The notes under the pieces: model-generated
Told to the model about the DNA's origin: nothing
Seen by the model: the letters and a program-made list of their open reading frames with translations, nothing else
Databases searched by the model: none
Assembly (NCBI GenBank): GCA_007570785.1
Contig: ML660774.1
Location: forward strand, 14,701,949-14,765,948
From: Antilocapra americana
Taxonomy: Eukaryota > Chordata > Mammalia > Artiodactyla > Antilocapridae
Reading direction: 5' to 3'
DNA length: 64,000 nucleotides
Shown here: piece after piece, positions 11,963 through 23,375 of the stretch
How positions within the stretch are numbered: position 1 is the stretch's first letter
How the letters are laid out: the number at the start of each line of letters is the position of its first letter
Program-made: the position numbers and the translations under genes

Positions 11963-13195
11963 GTATTGGCAGGAAATTTGGGAAGAATTAATTTTTGTTA
12001 AACTAATAATTTAAGTGTTGTGTTCTCTTCTTCTGTGACTACCTGTGTGAACGAGTACTCGTGTTATTCCGTAAGACACAGAACATGTACAAGGAAGAAT
12101 GACACAATGGATTTCATTCTCCATCTGCCCCTCACACTGCAACCAGGACTAACAGAAGATCTTGGGTGGAGGAGAGGAAACAAACAAACAAAATCAACAA
12201 GTAAGAAGCTGAAAACTAAAATATTACCTGCCATATCTGTAAACAAAGGGTGTGGGAGCCTTCAAGCCAGCACATTACAGCCACCCGGAGCCCTGTAGGA
12301 ACTCGAGATGGAGACAAAGGAGCTTCCCATTGCCAAGCCCTTCCAGCAGCCAGCCGCTTCAGCCACCACTGACAGAGTACCCTGGAATATCATGATGGGA
12401 AAACATGGGGTATTAGCCCCAGAGAGCTGAGGTACACGTGAAAGGAATGATTTCCGTAAGCCCAGACTCTCGCATCTTCCCATACATATTAACAGAAAGG
12501 CACTAAATTCCTAACTTGTGACGTCTGGTTTTCTTCAAACAAGAATATTTCTTTAACGTTCCAACCACCTGGTTTTGTTGCAGAAACTCCCATACATCAT
12601 CCCGGCTCCCCTCCTTTCTCTTGGAGGCAGCCTCTCAGTGTTATCTGAGATACTCGCTCCCAGGCTAGAAGTTCTACGAATGTCCATCGAATGAAATGTT
12701 CACCTCTCAACTTTGAGGTTGTGCATGTTTTTTTTCAGTCAATTAAACTGTACTACAATGCCCATTACAATCTAAACTTGGCAGAGGAGGGAATTTACAG
12801 ACTCAACAGTAGGGTCGATTTCATTTCATGTCCTAGAGCAAAGTTCTTGGGAAGCTGCAGCTCAACTACAACTGGGCAGGGAGAGTGACTAAAACAAAGC
12901 AAAACAATTTTTTAAAAAAAGCAAATTTGTGCATGAAGACCCCAAAGAACCTCAAATCTTCTTTTCCACACAGAAGCCTATCACAGCAAACCTGTGGCAT
13001 AGAAGACATCGGTGAGTTAGGAGAGTCCCAAGCTGTAAGCTAACAGAATTTGAGAGAGAGGGAGAGTATGTACCTTGCAGACCGATATGAATGGACGCAA
13101 CAAGGAGAAATCTGCATCAGAGGGAACTTTTGAATGATTTACAGAAGATGAGGTTGCCTCATAGTTCTTCACCAATCTCAAGAAAGTAGGAAGGA
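11963..13195. other. Unassigned, no gene seen
   Basis: Mixed-composition DNA with short scattered open frames only. No recognised repeat or RNA gene. Confidence 0.5.
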
Positions 13196-13335
13196 AAAAT
13201 GCAATGCACTTTTTGAACATGTATTATGTACCTTCACATGTAATTCTACCTACAGTCTTGTAATTTTGAGTACCATCACCCCAAATTTCTGCTGAGCAAA
13301 CAAAGATTTATTCAAGATAACTCAGCTGGTATATA
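13196..13335 (-). repeat. Possible MIR relic
   Basis: Order and wording resemble an antisense MIR core (a 'tattatgtacc'-like start, then an 'aagtaactc'-like segment), but heavily diverged. Weak call made by eye. Confidence 0.3.
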
Positions 13336-13404
13336 TTAATCCTGGAATTTATTGTGTTTTATGCTGCATGTGCAATACTCCACACTGACCTAGGTTTTGT
13401 TACT

Positions 13405-14020
13405 ATTTGCTAAACGTTCATTCAGAAGTATTTACTGAGTTCCTCTTATGTGTCGATGTTATGCTAGATACATGCCACACATTACTTTAAAATCACAGAG
13501 CCTATGAGCTAAAGAGGAAGACATAGCATTAATACTGCATGTTATGAGAATGTATAACAAGTGAAATCTAAATTAATCTGAGAAAATCAGAGAGGAGGCA
13601 ACATTGAAGATGCAATCTTAAAGGTAAGGAATCAGGGAAACTAAGGAATAGGGTGCCCAGGTAAAACAAGCCACCCAAATACTGCAAGGGACATACTTGG
13701 ACTAAAACGTTATTTGCTGTTTATTTGAAATGCAAATTCAACTGGACATCCTCTGTCTTTTTCCTAAATCTAGCAATCTCACTAAAGGAAACAAGGAAAT
13801 ATCTTCCAGGAACAGGAAAGAACATGCCTGAGTACACTGAGTGCAGCACACATGGCAATTCTAAGAAAGTAAGAGGCCAGAGAAGCTGGAGCAGAGATTG
13901 GGAAGATTCTGTAGAATGATTGCGAGAACTGCTTTCTAAGACAAGAGTTTGGATTCTATTCTGTGAGCACTGGGAACGGGAAGCTATTGTGTGGTTTTAA
14001 TCAGAAGAACAAAATGGTCA
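13405..14020 (+). repeat. Ancient mammal-wide interspersed repeat, family unnamed
   Basis: Begins with the widespread 'attcag...tatttactgag' type of sequence and later contains the segments expected of that repeat, such as 'attctattctgtgagcactgggaa' in two short parts and 'aagctattg'. A second probable copy lies at 40985-41720. I recognise the pattern but cannot name the family. It is interrupted at about 13650-13775. Confidence 0.45.
13650..13775 (+). repeat. Possible non-autonomous DNA-transposon fragment nested in older repeat
   Basis: The segment from 'gggtgcccagg' through 'ggacatact' to 'ctggacatcctctg' resembles one arm of a palindromic MER-type element and splits the older repeat around it. 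Diverged; the family is uncertain. Confidence 0.33.
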
Positions 14021-15055
14021 AATTTTAATTGTTAAAATGTCACAATGGCTAAAATGTCAGTTATAACAGATTTGTACAGAGCAAAAGCTTAATTGAGTTT
14101 CATATGGTGAGAGAATATGGTACCTTGAATTAGGCTGCTAGCAACTGAGAATTGGAAATATTTTGGAAGTGGAATGGGCAGGACTTGATATATGTGTATG
14201 TGTGTATGTACGTATGTATATACACATAAGTCTACTGTATCACCCTCTCAGAGATGGCTTATCCTGTTTCCCAAAACTCTTTCCCTCCAGCCCAATGGAA
14301 ATCTCTCCTTCTTTGGGCATCTACAACCCCCTGGACTCTCAATGCCACGTGCTGCCTCTAATTCTGTTCCCAATACTTCTTGTCTCTAGAAACATCTCTC
14401 TGGCTAGCAAACTTTACTCCAACCTCAATCTTTTCTCGTAAGTGCCCTTTCATTTCTTGCCTTGAACAATATTTAAACATCCCTTGAGGCAATCTCAAGT
14501 GGATTTTTTTCCTTAAATTCTGCACTTTTGTTTTTCAGCCATTCCCCCGCCTCTCTTACTAAACCACACCAGCCCTTAGAAATGAACTCCTTTTAGATAT
14601 AACATCATTTCTAGTGATTTTAATTGGATAAACCTTCCCAAACCGATTTTAAACTGGTAACTTCAACCAAAAACAAAAACTCTACACCTTTACTTTTACC
14701 TCCTCACTTAAGTTATCAATGTCACAATTATACATCTTTTTATGTTTGTACCCAACTAGTATAGCTTTATGTTAAGACAGTTTTGCCCTTTTTTTTTTTT
14801 AAAACTTATTTCAATTCAGTTGCCCTTGGCTTTGCATTTGCCTGTCAAACTAATTCTTGGCATTCTGGTGAAGGTTTTCTGGACTGTATAGTATTGGTGG
14901 ATTAGTACCTCTGTAGGGGAATGAGGTCCAGGGCTTCCTATTCCACCATCTTTCTGAAGTCACTCCTACACATCTACTTCTATACACACCTTCTTTCTTG
15001 TTGAAAATTAGAAGATAAACATTCTGTATATTTTTCAATATAAAACACACGGCAC
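14021..15055. other. Unassigned, no gene seen
   Basis: Contains a short TG/TA-rich patch at 14190-14230 and a T run at 14790-14802. No recognised gene or repeat. Confidence 0.45.
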
Positions 15056-15832
15056 TGTTGTATCAAATTAACTACACTACTACACACCTATTATGATAGA
15101 GAAAATCCAAAACTCTGACGATGCCTTATGCTGGCAGGAATGTGGAGCAAGAGGAACTCTCATTCATTGCTGGCAGGAATGCAGTACATACAGTCCAGCC
15201 TTTCTGGAAGACTGCTTCTTACAAAACTAAACATACTTTTACCTTAGGATCCAACAACCACACTCCTTGATATTTATCCAATGAAAGTGAACACTTATGT
15301 CACAAATATATTTTACAGCAGCTCTATTCAGTTTCATTCCAATCCCAAAGAAGGGCAATGCTGAAGAATGTTCAAACTACCACACAGTTGCACTCATTTC
15401 ACACTTATACATTGCTGTGAAAGAAGTCAATCTGAAAAGGCTACCTGCTATATGAACCAACTATATGACATTGTGGAAAAAGCAAAATTGTTGGGACACT
15501 CAAAGATCAGTGGCTGTCAGGACTTGGGAGCAGGGGAGCATAGGATGAAATGACAGAGCACAGACAAATTTTTTAGGAAAGTAGAACTACTGTAGTGGTG
15601 GATACCTGGCATCACAGGTTTGTCCAAGTCCTTAGAATATATACCAAAAGTGAATGATAATACAAGCTTCAGACTTGGGTGACAATGATGCATCAACATT
15701 AACGGACATTCCACTCTGTGGGGGATACTGGCAAGGAGGGAAACCATGCAGGTGTAGAGGCAACAGTCTATGGGAAATCTCTCTGCCTTGCTCTCAGTTT
15801 TACTGTCGATCAAAAACTGCTCTTAAAAAAAA
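15056..15832 (+). mobile_element. Old L1M 3' end (ORF2 end plus 3' UTR), interrupted
   Basis: Positions 15056-15331 match the end of L1 ORF2, including the 'tgctggcaggaatgtggag' knuckle region. Positions 15405-15832 match an L1MA-like 3' UTR ending in an A run at 15825-15832. About 120 bases of expected L1 between these parts are missing and replaced by a BovB segment (15332-15404). No coding potential. Confidence 0.75.
15332..15404 (+). mobile_element. Internal BovB patch inside L1M
   Basis: About 73 bases that match an internal piece of the BovB RT region. The counterpart in this window is about 16876-16950, from 'cattccaatcccaaagaa' to 'gttgcactcat'. It has neither a BovB 3' end nor a tail, so it is not an ordinary insertion. 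Confidence 0.8.
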
Positions 15833-15838
15833 CAGACT

Positions 15839-16159
15839 CTGTGGGAGAGGGCAAGGGTGGGATGATATGGGAGAATGGCATTGAAACATGTAAATTATCA
15901 TATGTGAAATCAATCGCCAGCCCTGGTTTGATGCTTGATACAGGGTGCTCAGGGCTGGTGCACCGGGATGACCCAGAGAGATGGAATCAGGAGGGAGGTG
16001 GGAGGGGGGTTCTGGAAGGGGAACACATGTATACCCATGGTGGATTCATGTCAACGTATGGCAAAACCAACACGATAATGTAAAGAAAATAAATAAAAAA
16101 TTAAAATAAAAAATAAATTTCTGGACAAAATCTCAATAAAATTGTATCAGCCCTGTTTA
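15839..16159 (+). mobile_element. L1 3' end with probable 3' transduction and 14-bp TSD
   Basis: A 5'-truncated L1 3' UTR (15839 to about 16080) runs through an A-rich zone (16083-16119). It then continues into about 40 bases that are not L1 and contain AATAAA at 16135-16140, and ends in an A run from 16159. The same 14 bases, AAAAAAAACAGACT, occur at 15825-15838 and 16160-16173 and fit a target-site duplication. The arrangement is that of an L1 RNA that read past its own poly(A) site and used a downstream one. Because the target already had an A run, the boundary between tail and duplication is uncertain. Confidence 0.75.
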
Positions 16160-16289
16160 AAAAAAAACAGACTATTCTTATCAGTCCATATGATTAAATA
16201 TTACAGAGTAATTAGAATGATTTAATTATAGCCACTCTATCAGATCTTATCCCTTGAATCTATTTTTCACTTCCACTGTATAATCGTAA

Positions 16290-18207
16290 GGAATTTGAAA
16301 TGTAAAAAGGCAAAATGGCTGTCTGAGGAGGCCTTACAAATAGCTGTGAAAAGAAGAGAAGTGAAAGGCAAAGGAGAAAAGGAAAGATATACCCATTTGA
16401 ATGCAGAGTTCCAAAGAATAGCAAGGAGAGATAAGAAAGTTTTCCTCAGTGAGAAATGCAAAGAAATAGAGGAAGACAATAGAATGGGAAAGACTAGAGA
16501 TTTCTTCAAGAAAACTAGAGATACCAAGGGAACATTTCATGCAAAGATGGGCTCGATAAAGGAAAGAAATGGTATGGACCTAACAGAACCAAAAGATATT
16601 AAGAAGAGGAGGCCAGAATACACAGAAGAACTACACAAAAAGATCTCCACGACCCAGATAATCATGATGGTGTGATCACTCATCTAGAGCCAGACATTTT
16701 GGAATGCGAAGTCTAGGGGGCCTTAGAAAACATCACTATGAACAGTTAGTGGAGGTGATGGAATTTCAGCTGAATTATTTCAAATACTAAAAGATGATGC
16801 TGTGACAGTGCTGCACTCAACATGTCAGCAACTTTGGAAAACTCAACTGTGGCCACAGGACTGGAAAAATTCAGTTTTCATTCCAATCCCAAAGAAAGGC
16901 AGTGCCAAAGAATGCTCAAACTACTGCACAGTTGCACTCATCTCACATGCTAGCAAAGTAATGCTCAAAATTCTCCAAGCCAGGCTTCAGTAATATGTGA
17001 ACCATGAACTTCCAGATGTTCAAGCTGGTTTTAGAAAAGGCAGAGGAACCAGAGATCAAATTGCCAGCATCCACTGGATCACTGAAAAGCAAGAAAGTTC
17101 TAGAAAAAAAATCTACTTCTGCTTTACTGGCTATGCCAAAGCCTTTGACTGTGTGAATCACAACCAACTGTGGAAAATTCTTAAAGAGATGGGAATAACA
17201 GACCACCTGACCTGCCTCCTGAGAAATCTGTACGCAGGTCAAAAAGTAACAGTTAGAACTGGACATGGAACAGACTGGTTTCAAATCGGGAAAGGAGTAT
17301 GTCAAGGCTATATATTGTCACCCTGCTTATTTAACTTATATGCAGAGTACACCATGAGAAATGTTGGATTGGATGAAGCACAAGCTGGAATCAAGACTGC
17401 GGGGAGAAACATCAATAACCTCAGATACGCAGATGACATCACTCTTATGGCAGAAAGTGAAGAACTAACGAGCCTCTTGTTGAAAGTGAAAGAGGAGAGC
17501 AAAAAATCTGGCTTAAAGCTCAACATTCAGAAAACAAAGATCATGGCATCATGCCCTATCACCTCATGACAAATAAAGGGAGGAAAGTAGAAACAGTAAC
17601 AGATTTTCTTTTCTTGGGCTCCAAACTTACTGCAGATGGTGACTGCAGGCATGAAATTAAAAGACACTTGCTCCTTGGAAGAAAAGTTAAGACCAAACTA
17701 GATAGCATACTAAAAAGCAGAGACATTACTTTGCCAACAATGGTCCATCTAATCAAAGCTGTGATTTTTCCCATAGTCATGTATGGATGTGAGAGTTGGA
17801 CTATAAAAAGAGCTGAGCAATGAAGAATTGATGCTTTTCAACTGTGGTGTTGGAAAAGCCTCTTGAGAGTCCCTTGGACTGCAAGGAGTTCCAACCAGTC
17901 CATCATAAAGGAAATCAGTTCTGAATACTGATTGGAAGGACTGATCCTGAAGCTGAAACTCCAATACTCTGGCCACCTGATGTGAGGAACTCACTCACTG
18001 GAAAAGACCCTGATGCTGGGAAAGATTGAAAGCAGGAGGAGAAGGGGATGACAGAGGATGAGATGGTTGGATGGCATCACCAACTCAATGGACATGAGTT
18101 TGAGTAAACTCCAGGAGTTGGTGATGGATAAGGAAGCCTGGTGTGCTTCAGTCTATGTGATCACAAAGAGTCAGACTCGACTGAGTGACTGGACTGAACT
18201 GAATTAT
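16290..18207 (+). mobile_element. BovB LINE, 5'-truncated, longest copy in window
   Basis: RTE-clade retrotransposon with a continuous match from upstream of the RT domain to the 3' end, which has the family's GTC-rich 'cagactcgactgagtgac' tail at about 18170-18195. It lacks the endonuclease portion. BovB is abundant in ruminants and patchily distributed elsewhere through horizontal transfer (family knowledge). Several nonsense changes make it inactive. Confidence 0.93.
16295..17823 (+). pseudogene. BovB reverse-transcriptase reading frame, disabled
   Basis: Upstream piece 16295-16675, then the RT core in one frame at 16802-17569. The core includes the 'YAKAFD' box (about 17131-17148) and the catalytic Tyr-Ala-Asp-Asp at 17426-17437. 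Lesions: TAA at 16991-16993 where CAA is expected, TGA at 17567-17569 where TGG is expected, a frameshift shortly after, and TGA at 17821-17823 where CGA is expected. The catalytic aspartates are intact, so loss of function is due to stops and frameshifts. Confidence 0.88.
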
Positions 18208-19277
18208 TGCCCCACAGGGAAATATTGTTGAGTCTTACAACATAATGTCAGATGATGAATGAAAAACAACTACAGAAGAATAGAGTATAACACCATTTCT
18301 ATACAGCAAACTCAAATAAAATACATGATGTTTTATTTAAGGATATATCCATTTGAGGAAAACCATAACATAAAGCAAAATGACAAAGAATACATAATTT
18401 AACTTAGGCATTCCCTCTCAGGAGAAGTTTAGCTCTGTCAGGGGCTACACAGAACATCAACTGTACACAAAAGGCTCATGGCAGTTTCTCAGTGCCAAGT
18501 ACATCATTTTGCTTTGCACATATACCAATTTGTATAAATGAACATGTTATATCCATTAAATATGTAAAACTGCTCAATTTTTATTATACAAGTATACTTT
18601 AGAAAGCCAAAGGGAGAAAAAAAAAACAGATTAAACTGTAGACACTTGGGACAGTCTTCCTAAATCAAATGCATCTTCCATTTCTTTTCTCATGACAATC
18701 TCAAATTGTGGAATAATATATTACTAAGATTATAAATTCAATCTTAGTTGGGAACTTATTTCAAATTGATTAAGCAAACTCCTTTATTTAACTATAGATT
18801 TCTTAATAGATCTTAGTGACACCTTTCAGAGTAGTTAAGTTCTCAGAAAATTTCTTTTTTTTTCTTTAAATGCAAGGCTTTTGTCTACTCTTTGTGTTAA
18901 TCACAGTTGAGGAGATCTGGGGGGAAATACGGTATTTAATTTTTATTTCACTCTTGTCCTAACCAAAAGAAGGCAAACTCATATTCCACAATCCTCCTTG
19001 GATGATGTTTCAATATCACCCTACTTCAGAATTAAATCTGTGGGACGTAAATAATTTCTTTCTACTTTGACCCTCTTTTCAACTTTTTATAAGTTATGTG
19101 GTACTTGTCCAGACTCTTAGTGAGATGAGTATCTTTGCACGTAATTATTAATGACAATGTAGCTTAAGCAGCATCTTACCAGCTTTGCAGTAATTTATAT
19201 GCTAGTGTGTCCCAGCTCAAACTATAGGTCCATCATGATCATATGCATGTTAGATTCTAATGACTAATCAAACAACA
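18208..19277. other. Unassigned; possible old L1 fragment at its start
   Basis: Positions 18240-18400 have the AT-rich texture of an ancient L1-type 3' region, but I could not confirm it. The remainder shows nothing recognisable. Confidence 0.4.
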
Positions 19278-19480
19278 GGCTTTGCAGGTGGCACAGTGGT
19301 AAAGAACCTGCCTGCTAATGCAAGAGATGCAGGAGATGGGGATTCAATCCCTGTGTTGGGAATCCACTAGAGAAGGAAATGGCAACCCACTCCAGCATTC
19401 TTGCCTGGAAAATCCCATAGACAGAGGAGCCTGGTAGGCTGTATTACATGGTGTCACAAAGAGTTCAACACGAATGAATG
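19278..19480 (+). mobile_element. Bov-tA SINE
   Basis: tRNA-Glu-derived head with an A-box-like 'ggtggcacagtgg' and a B-box-like 'ggattcaatcc', followed by the BovA body ('aaatggcaacccactccag'). The internal RNA polymerase III promoter is inferred from the family. Moderately diverged and directly followed by an antisense BovB. Confidence 0.92.
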
Positions 19481-19496
19481 TTAAATAGTCAATCAT

Positions 19497-20035
19497 CAGT
19501 TCAGTTCAGTGCTCAGTCGTATCCGACCCTTTGAGACCCCATGGACCATAGCACGCCAGGCCTCACCGGCCATCACCAACTCCCGGAGTCTACCCAAATT
19601 CATGTCCATTGAGTCAGTGATGCCATCCAGCCATCTCATCCTCTGTTGTCCCCTTCTCCTCCTGCCCTCAAACTTTCCCAGCATCAGGGTCTTTTCCAAT
19701 GAGTCAACCCTTTGCATCAGGTGGCCAAAGTATTCGAGTTTCAGCTTCAACATCAGTCCTTCCAATGAACATTCAGGACTGATCTCCTTTAGGATGGACT
19801 GGTGGGCTCTCCTTGCAGTACAAGGGACTCTTCAAGAGTCTTCTCCAACACCACAGTTCAAAAGCATCAATTCTTTGGTGCTCAGCTTTCTTTATAGTCC
19901 AACTCTAACATCCATATATGACTACTGAAAAAACCACAGCCTTGACTAGATGAACCTTTGTTGGCAAAGTAATGTCTCTGCTTTTTAATATGCTGTCGAG
20001 ATTAGTCATAATTTTCCTTCCAAGGAGTAAGGAAA
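19497..20035 (-). mobile_element. BovB 3' end (antisense) with 8-bp TSD
   Basis: Reverse complement of the last 540 bases of BovB, starting with the 'cagttcagtgctcagtcg' end. TCAATCAT occurs at 19489-19496 and 20036-20043 and fits a short target-site duplication. An 89-codon piece of the BovB C terminus is open at 19496-19765. Confidence 0.9.
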
Positions 20036-20189
20036 TCAATCATAGCCAAATTTACAATTATCTGGAATATACGGTAGTATTTTTTTTCCAGTGCACATTT
20101 ATTTGCAATGAGACCCCACATCTGTTTTTGTCTGATCAGAGTAAATCAAGAGTCCATTAGTTCTGTAAAACTATTGTTCTGTTGGGCAA

Positions 20190-22135
20190 ATCTACCTTGC
20201 AATTTCTAATAAAGTACAGACTGTGCTAATCTTCACTGGCTCCAAAACACTAGCCAAATATCTGATTTCAGAAATTACTAATTGGGTCACGTTACATGTT
20301 GGGAAAGTTATAGACACAAACTGACCAAACACAGTGTTGCCATGCTGGTTGTGTTCCGTTTTGCTATGAACAACGAAGGGCAAATGCTGGTATCCCAGAG
20401 ATATCAAATTTAGGACTTTGATGTTTATGAGTACAAGCACCATTTGCAAACATTTAAGTGTCTAGAATCTCTCCTGAGGAAACAGATTTCCTATAGCAAC
20501 TTCACTGAAGAGTGCCTCAAGAATAACTATAAGGCAGTAAGGAAAATAGACTGAAGAGAGGGTGAAGTCAAGCTCTTTGTGACCCAGCAAGAGATACACT
20601 GATGCGGCAGGCACCCAAATTTTCAAAGGGCTTATTTTCCAACCTATGAAATGCGTGTATCATCACAAAGCCTCCAACACACTTTCCACTTCTCACTGAC
20701 CCAGGATTAACAGAACACCACTGATAAACTGCACTGATACATGGTTGTACAGAATATCTCATTGCTCCAGATCCTTCCAGACTGGTATTACGAAAGAGAG
20801 TAGGAAAATCGGCACAGTTCTGAACGATGTTGTAACTGAATAATGTCACTGTAGAACAAAAACTCTAAATCCTCCCTTCTGATGGGAATGGAATAAACTC
20901 TGAGAGCCTTGACTGCAGACCATATATTTAAGGCCTTGTTATCCAGTCAAGCAGATATCACATCTGTCACCACAGCTACAAATGGGGCTCCTAACCTGGT
21001 TGAGTTTGCACCCATCTACTGTCATCACGCAGCATCCAGAGGTCAGACTGATGAATTAAATGGGCATATAATGAACTCCATCATCCCTGTGTCATTTAGA
21101 TCCTTAACAAGAATAGCACTGCCATTCTGCTCGGGATGCAATACTGATTTACCAATTTACTAAGTCACACTTACTACACAACTATAATAGCTCTTATTCC
21201 ACAGGACAAAGAAATTCATGTGATGCATGTGAAACTTCTGATGCTCCACCAAGTATATATCTGTTCTAGTCATTCATGTGGACCAAAGAAATGCCCATTC
21301 ACGGGAGCATGGACTGAACAGATGCCCTTGTGAACCATACTTTATCAGGATTCTATTTACTGTCTGGTCCCCAAAATTTCCCTCTTTAACAAGGAGGCTA
21401 TGTTAATGCTGTGATTCCCACAGATAACACCTCCGACCCTGTGTCCAGAAGTCTTTAAAATGTTTGGCAATTCCCCTTTCCCAGCATAAAGTTACCCCAG
21501 TTGGTGCTGTATTTCCTCTGTGGATGTACTGGGAGAATCACTGCAGCCTGCGTTTGCTGTGGGTCACCAGGTCTCTCCTCTGTGACAGTTCTCACAACTG
21601 ATTTAGGTCCAGAAATTAAACAATGGCTGCTGACTTCCTAGTAGAACAGTGGCCTTAAGATTCCTGACAATTTATTTTGCATCCTACATTTAGTTTTGAT
21701 TGTGTAGTTTCAGCAACTCTCACATTTCCACCCACTCCTCTTCCTCCTAGGAACACCATGACCTGAAACGTATCTGCAGGTTAAACTTCCCAGGCTGTGA
21801 CTTTGACAGTCATTTGACATTTGTGTCTGTCTCAGTATTTATGGTGAAGTATCACTGCCGAGACTTTATTATTTTGAGACTGCATCATCCACAGTTCTGT
21901 AATAACATATCCTATCATCAACTCCAGCCTAAAAAGGAAAGTCACCACTGAGCTGCTTTAACAATCTTGGTACTATTCTCACCAGCATGTATCTTAAAAC
22001 TTTGGTTGTAAGGACCAAAGGGCATTCTTCGGTATGCTTTTCAGGACCTTCTTTTATTATGGAACTTAGCTGACTGACTGACTTACTAGTCTGCCTATTT
22101 CTCTGAGATATCAATGTCATAGTCTACCATTTACC
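20190..22135 (-). mobile_element. ERVL-like endogenous retrovirus internal remnant (pol, possibly upstream regions)
   Basis: On the minus strand, broken frames between about 20200 and 21160 retain spaced blocks in the order of a class III (ERVL) reverse transcriptase. These include the block before the first catalytic region (about 21000-21160), an 'IVQ' type segment near 20800, and a downstream segment around 20590. The stretch to 22135 continues in the same style and may be protease/gag-derived. It is full of stops and frameshifts, so it is only a fossil. No LTRs were identified. The call rests on block order recognised by eye. Confidence 0.55.
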
Positions 22136-22206
22136 ATGGTAAACCTCACATTTCTATGCCATTAAGTATGTGCCACTGTATTTTTCCATGCTTCTAAGAG
22201 CCTCCT

Positions 22207-22410
22207 GTGTGTGATAAGTTGCTTCAGTGATGTCTGACTCTTTGTGACCCCATGGACCCCTGACAGGCTTCTCTGTCCACGAGATTCTCCAGGCAAGAAA
22301 ACTGGAGTGGGTTTCCATGCCCTCACTCAGGGGATCTTCCCAACCCAAGAATCAAAACCACATCTCTTACATCTCCTGCATTGACAGGAGGGTTCTTTAC
22401 CACTAGCACC
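22207..22410 (-). mobile_element. Bov-tA SINE (antisense) with perfect 11-bp TSD
   Basis: Reverse complement of a full-length Bov-tA, ending at the tRNA head ('tctttaccactagcacc'). AAGAGCCTCCT is present at 22196-22206 and 22411-22421, a clean target-site duplication. Confidence 0.93.
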
Positions 22411-22424
22411 AAGAGCCTCCTTAC

Positions 22425-22912
22425 ATGTCGTTGTGCACTCACTAAGTCATTCCCGACTCTTTGTGACCGCATAAAATTCAGCTCGTCAGGTTTCCCTGTC
22501 CTTCACTATCTCCTGGAGTTTGCTCAAATTCATGTCCGTTGAGTCAGCAATGGCATCCAACCATCTTATCCTGTCACCCGTTCTCCTTTTGCCCTCAATC
22601 TTTCCCAACATCAGGGTCTTTTCCAACAAGTTGGCTCTTCACATCAGGTGGCCAAAGTACCAGTTCTTCCAATGAATATTCTTTTAGGATTGACTGGTTT
22701 GAACTCCTTGTTGTCCAAGAGACTCTCAAGAGTCTTCTCCAGCACCACATTTCAAAAGCATCAATTATTTGATGTGTGAAATTATTCTTTATGGCCCAAC
22801 TATCACATCCCTAATTGACTACTGGAAAAAACCTAGCTTTGACTATAGGGACTTTTGTCAGCAAAGTGACATCTCTGCTTTTTGATATACTGTCTATATC
22901 TATCACTTTTGT
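22425..22912 (-). mobile_element. BovB 3' end (antisense)
   Basis: Antisense BovB tail beginning 'cgttgtgcactcactaagtc' and running to about 22912, with internal deletions near 22670. The neighbouring SINE sits just outside its 3' end. Confidence 0.87.
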
Positions 22913-22997
22913 CTAAAGGCCCTTTCCAAAGTATTAAATGTTATGTTCTAGTTTATAAAAAAAAAAAAAACTCTATTTCTTTTAAAAAAAAAAATGG

Positions 22998-23375
22998 AGT
23001 ATGACAGCAAACATATGGATACCAAGGAGGAAAGCAGAGGCGGTGGGATGAACTGGGAGACTGGGATCACAACATATATGGCTTACTATGTATAAAGTAG
23101 ATAGCTAGTGAGAACCTACTGCAGAGCATAGGGAACTCTATTTAATACTCTATAATGACCTTATGGGAAGAGAATCTTAAAAGGACAGGATATATGTATA
23201 TGTGTAACTGATTCACTTTGCTATACAGCAGACACTGACACAGTAGTGTAAAATAGTTCAACTCCTGGTCATATATCCAGATAAAACCATAATTCAAAAA
23301 GACACATATAACCCAATGTTCACTGCAGCACTATTTACAATGGCCAGGACATGGAAGCAACCTAGATGTCCATCA
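22998..23375 (+). mobile_element. Artiodactyl L1 pieces in the wrong order (3' UTR then ORF2)
   Basis: Positions 22998-23250 match an older artiodactyl L1 3' UTR ('gagaacctactgcagagcat', then 'gtaactgattcactttgct'). Positions 23265-23375 match the end of ORF2, which should lie upstream of the 3' UTR. Both are on the plus strand. Either two fragments landed side by side or one element was rearranged. Confidence 0.75.

Noticed and set aside
19278..19480. tRNA-like gene (A and B boxes)
   Set aside because: The boxes belong to the tRNA-derived head of a Bov-tA SINE; there is no complete cloverleaf and the BovA body follows.
22196..22912. SINE plus BovB as one composite unit
   Set aside because: The SINE has its own perfect 11-bp duplication, so it is an independent insertion next to the BovB end.
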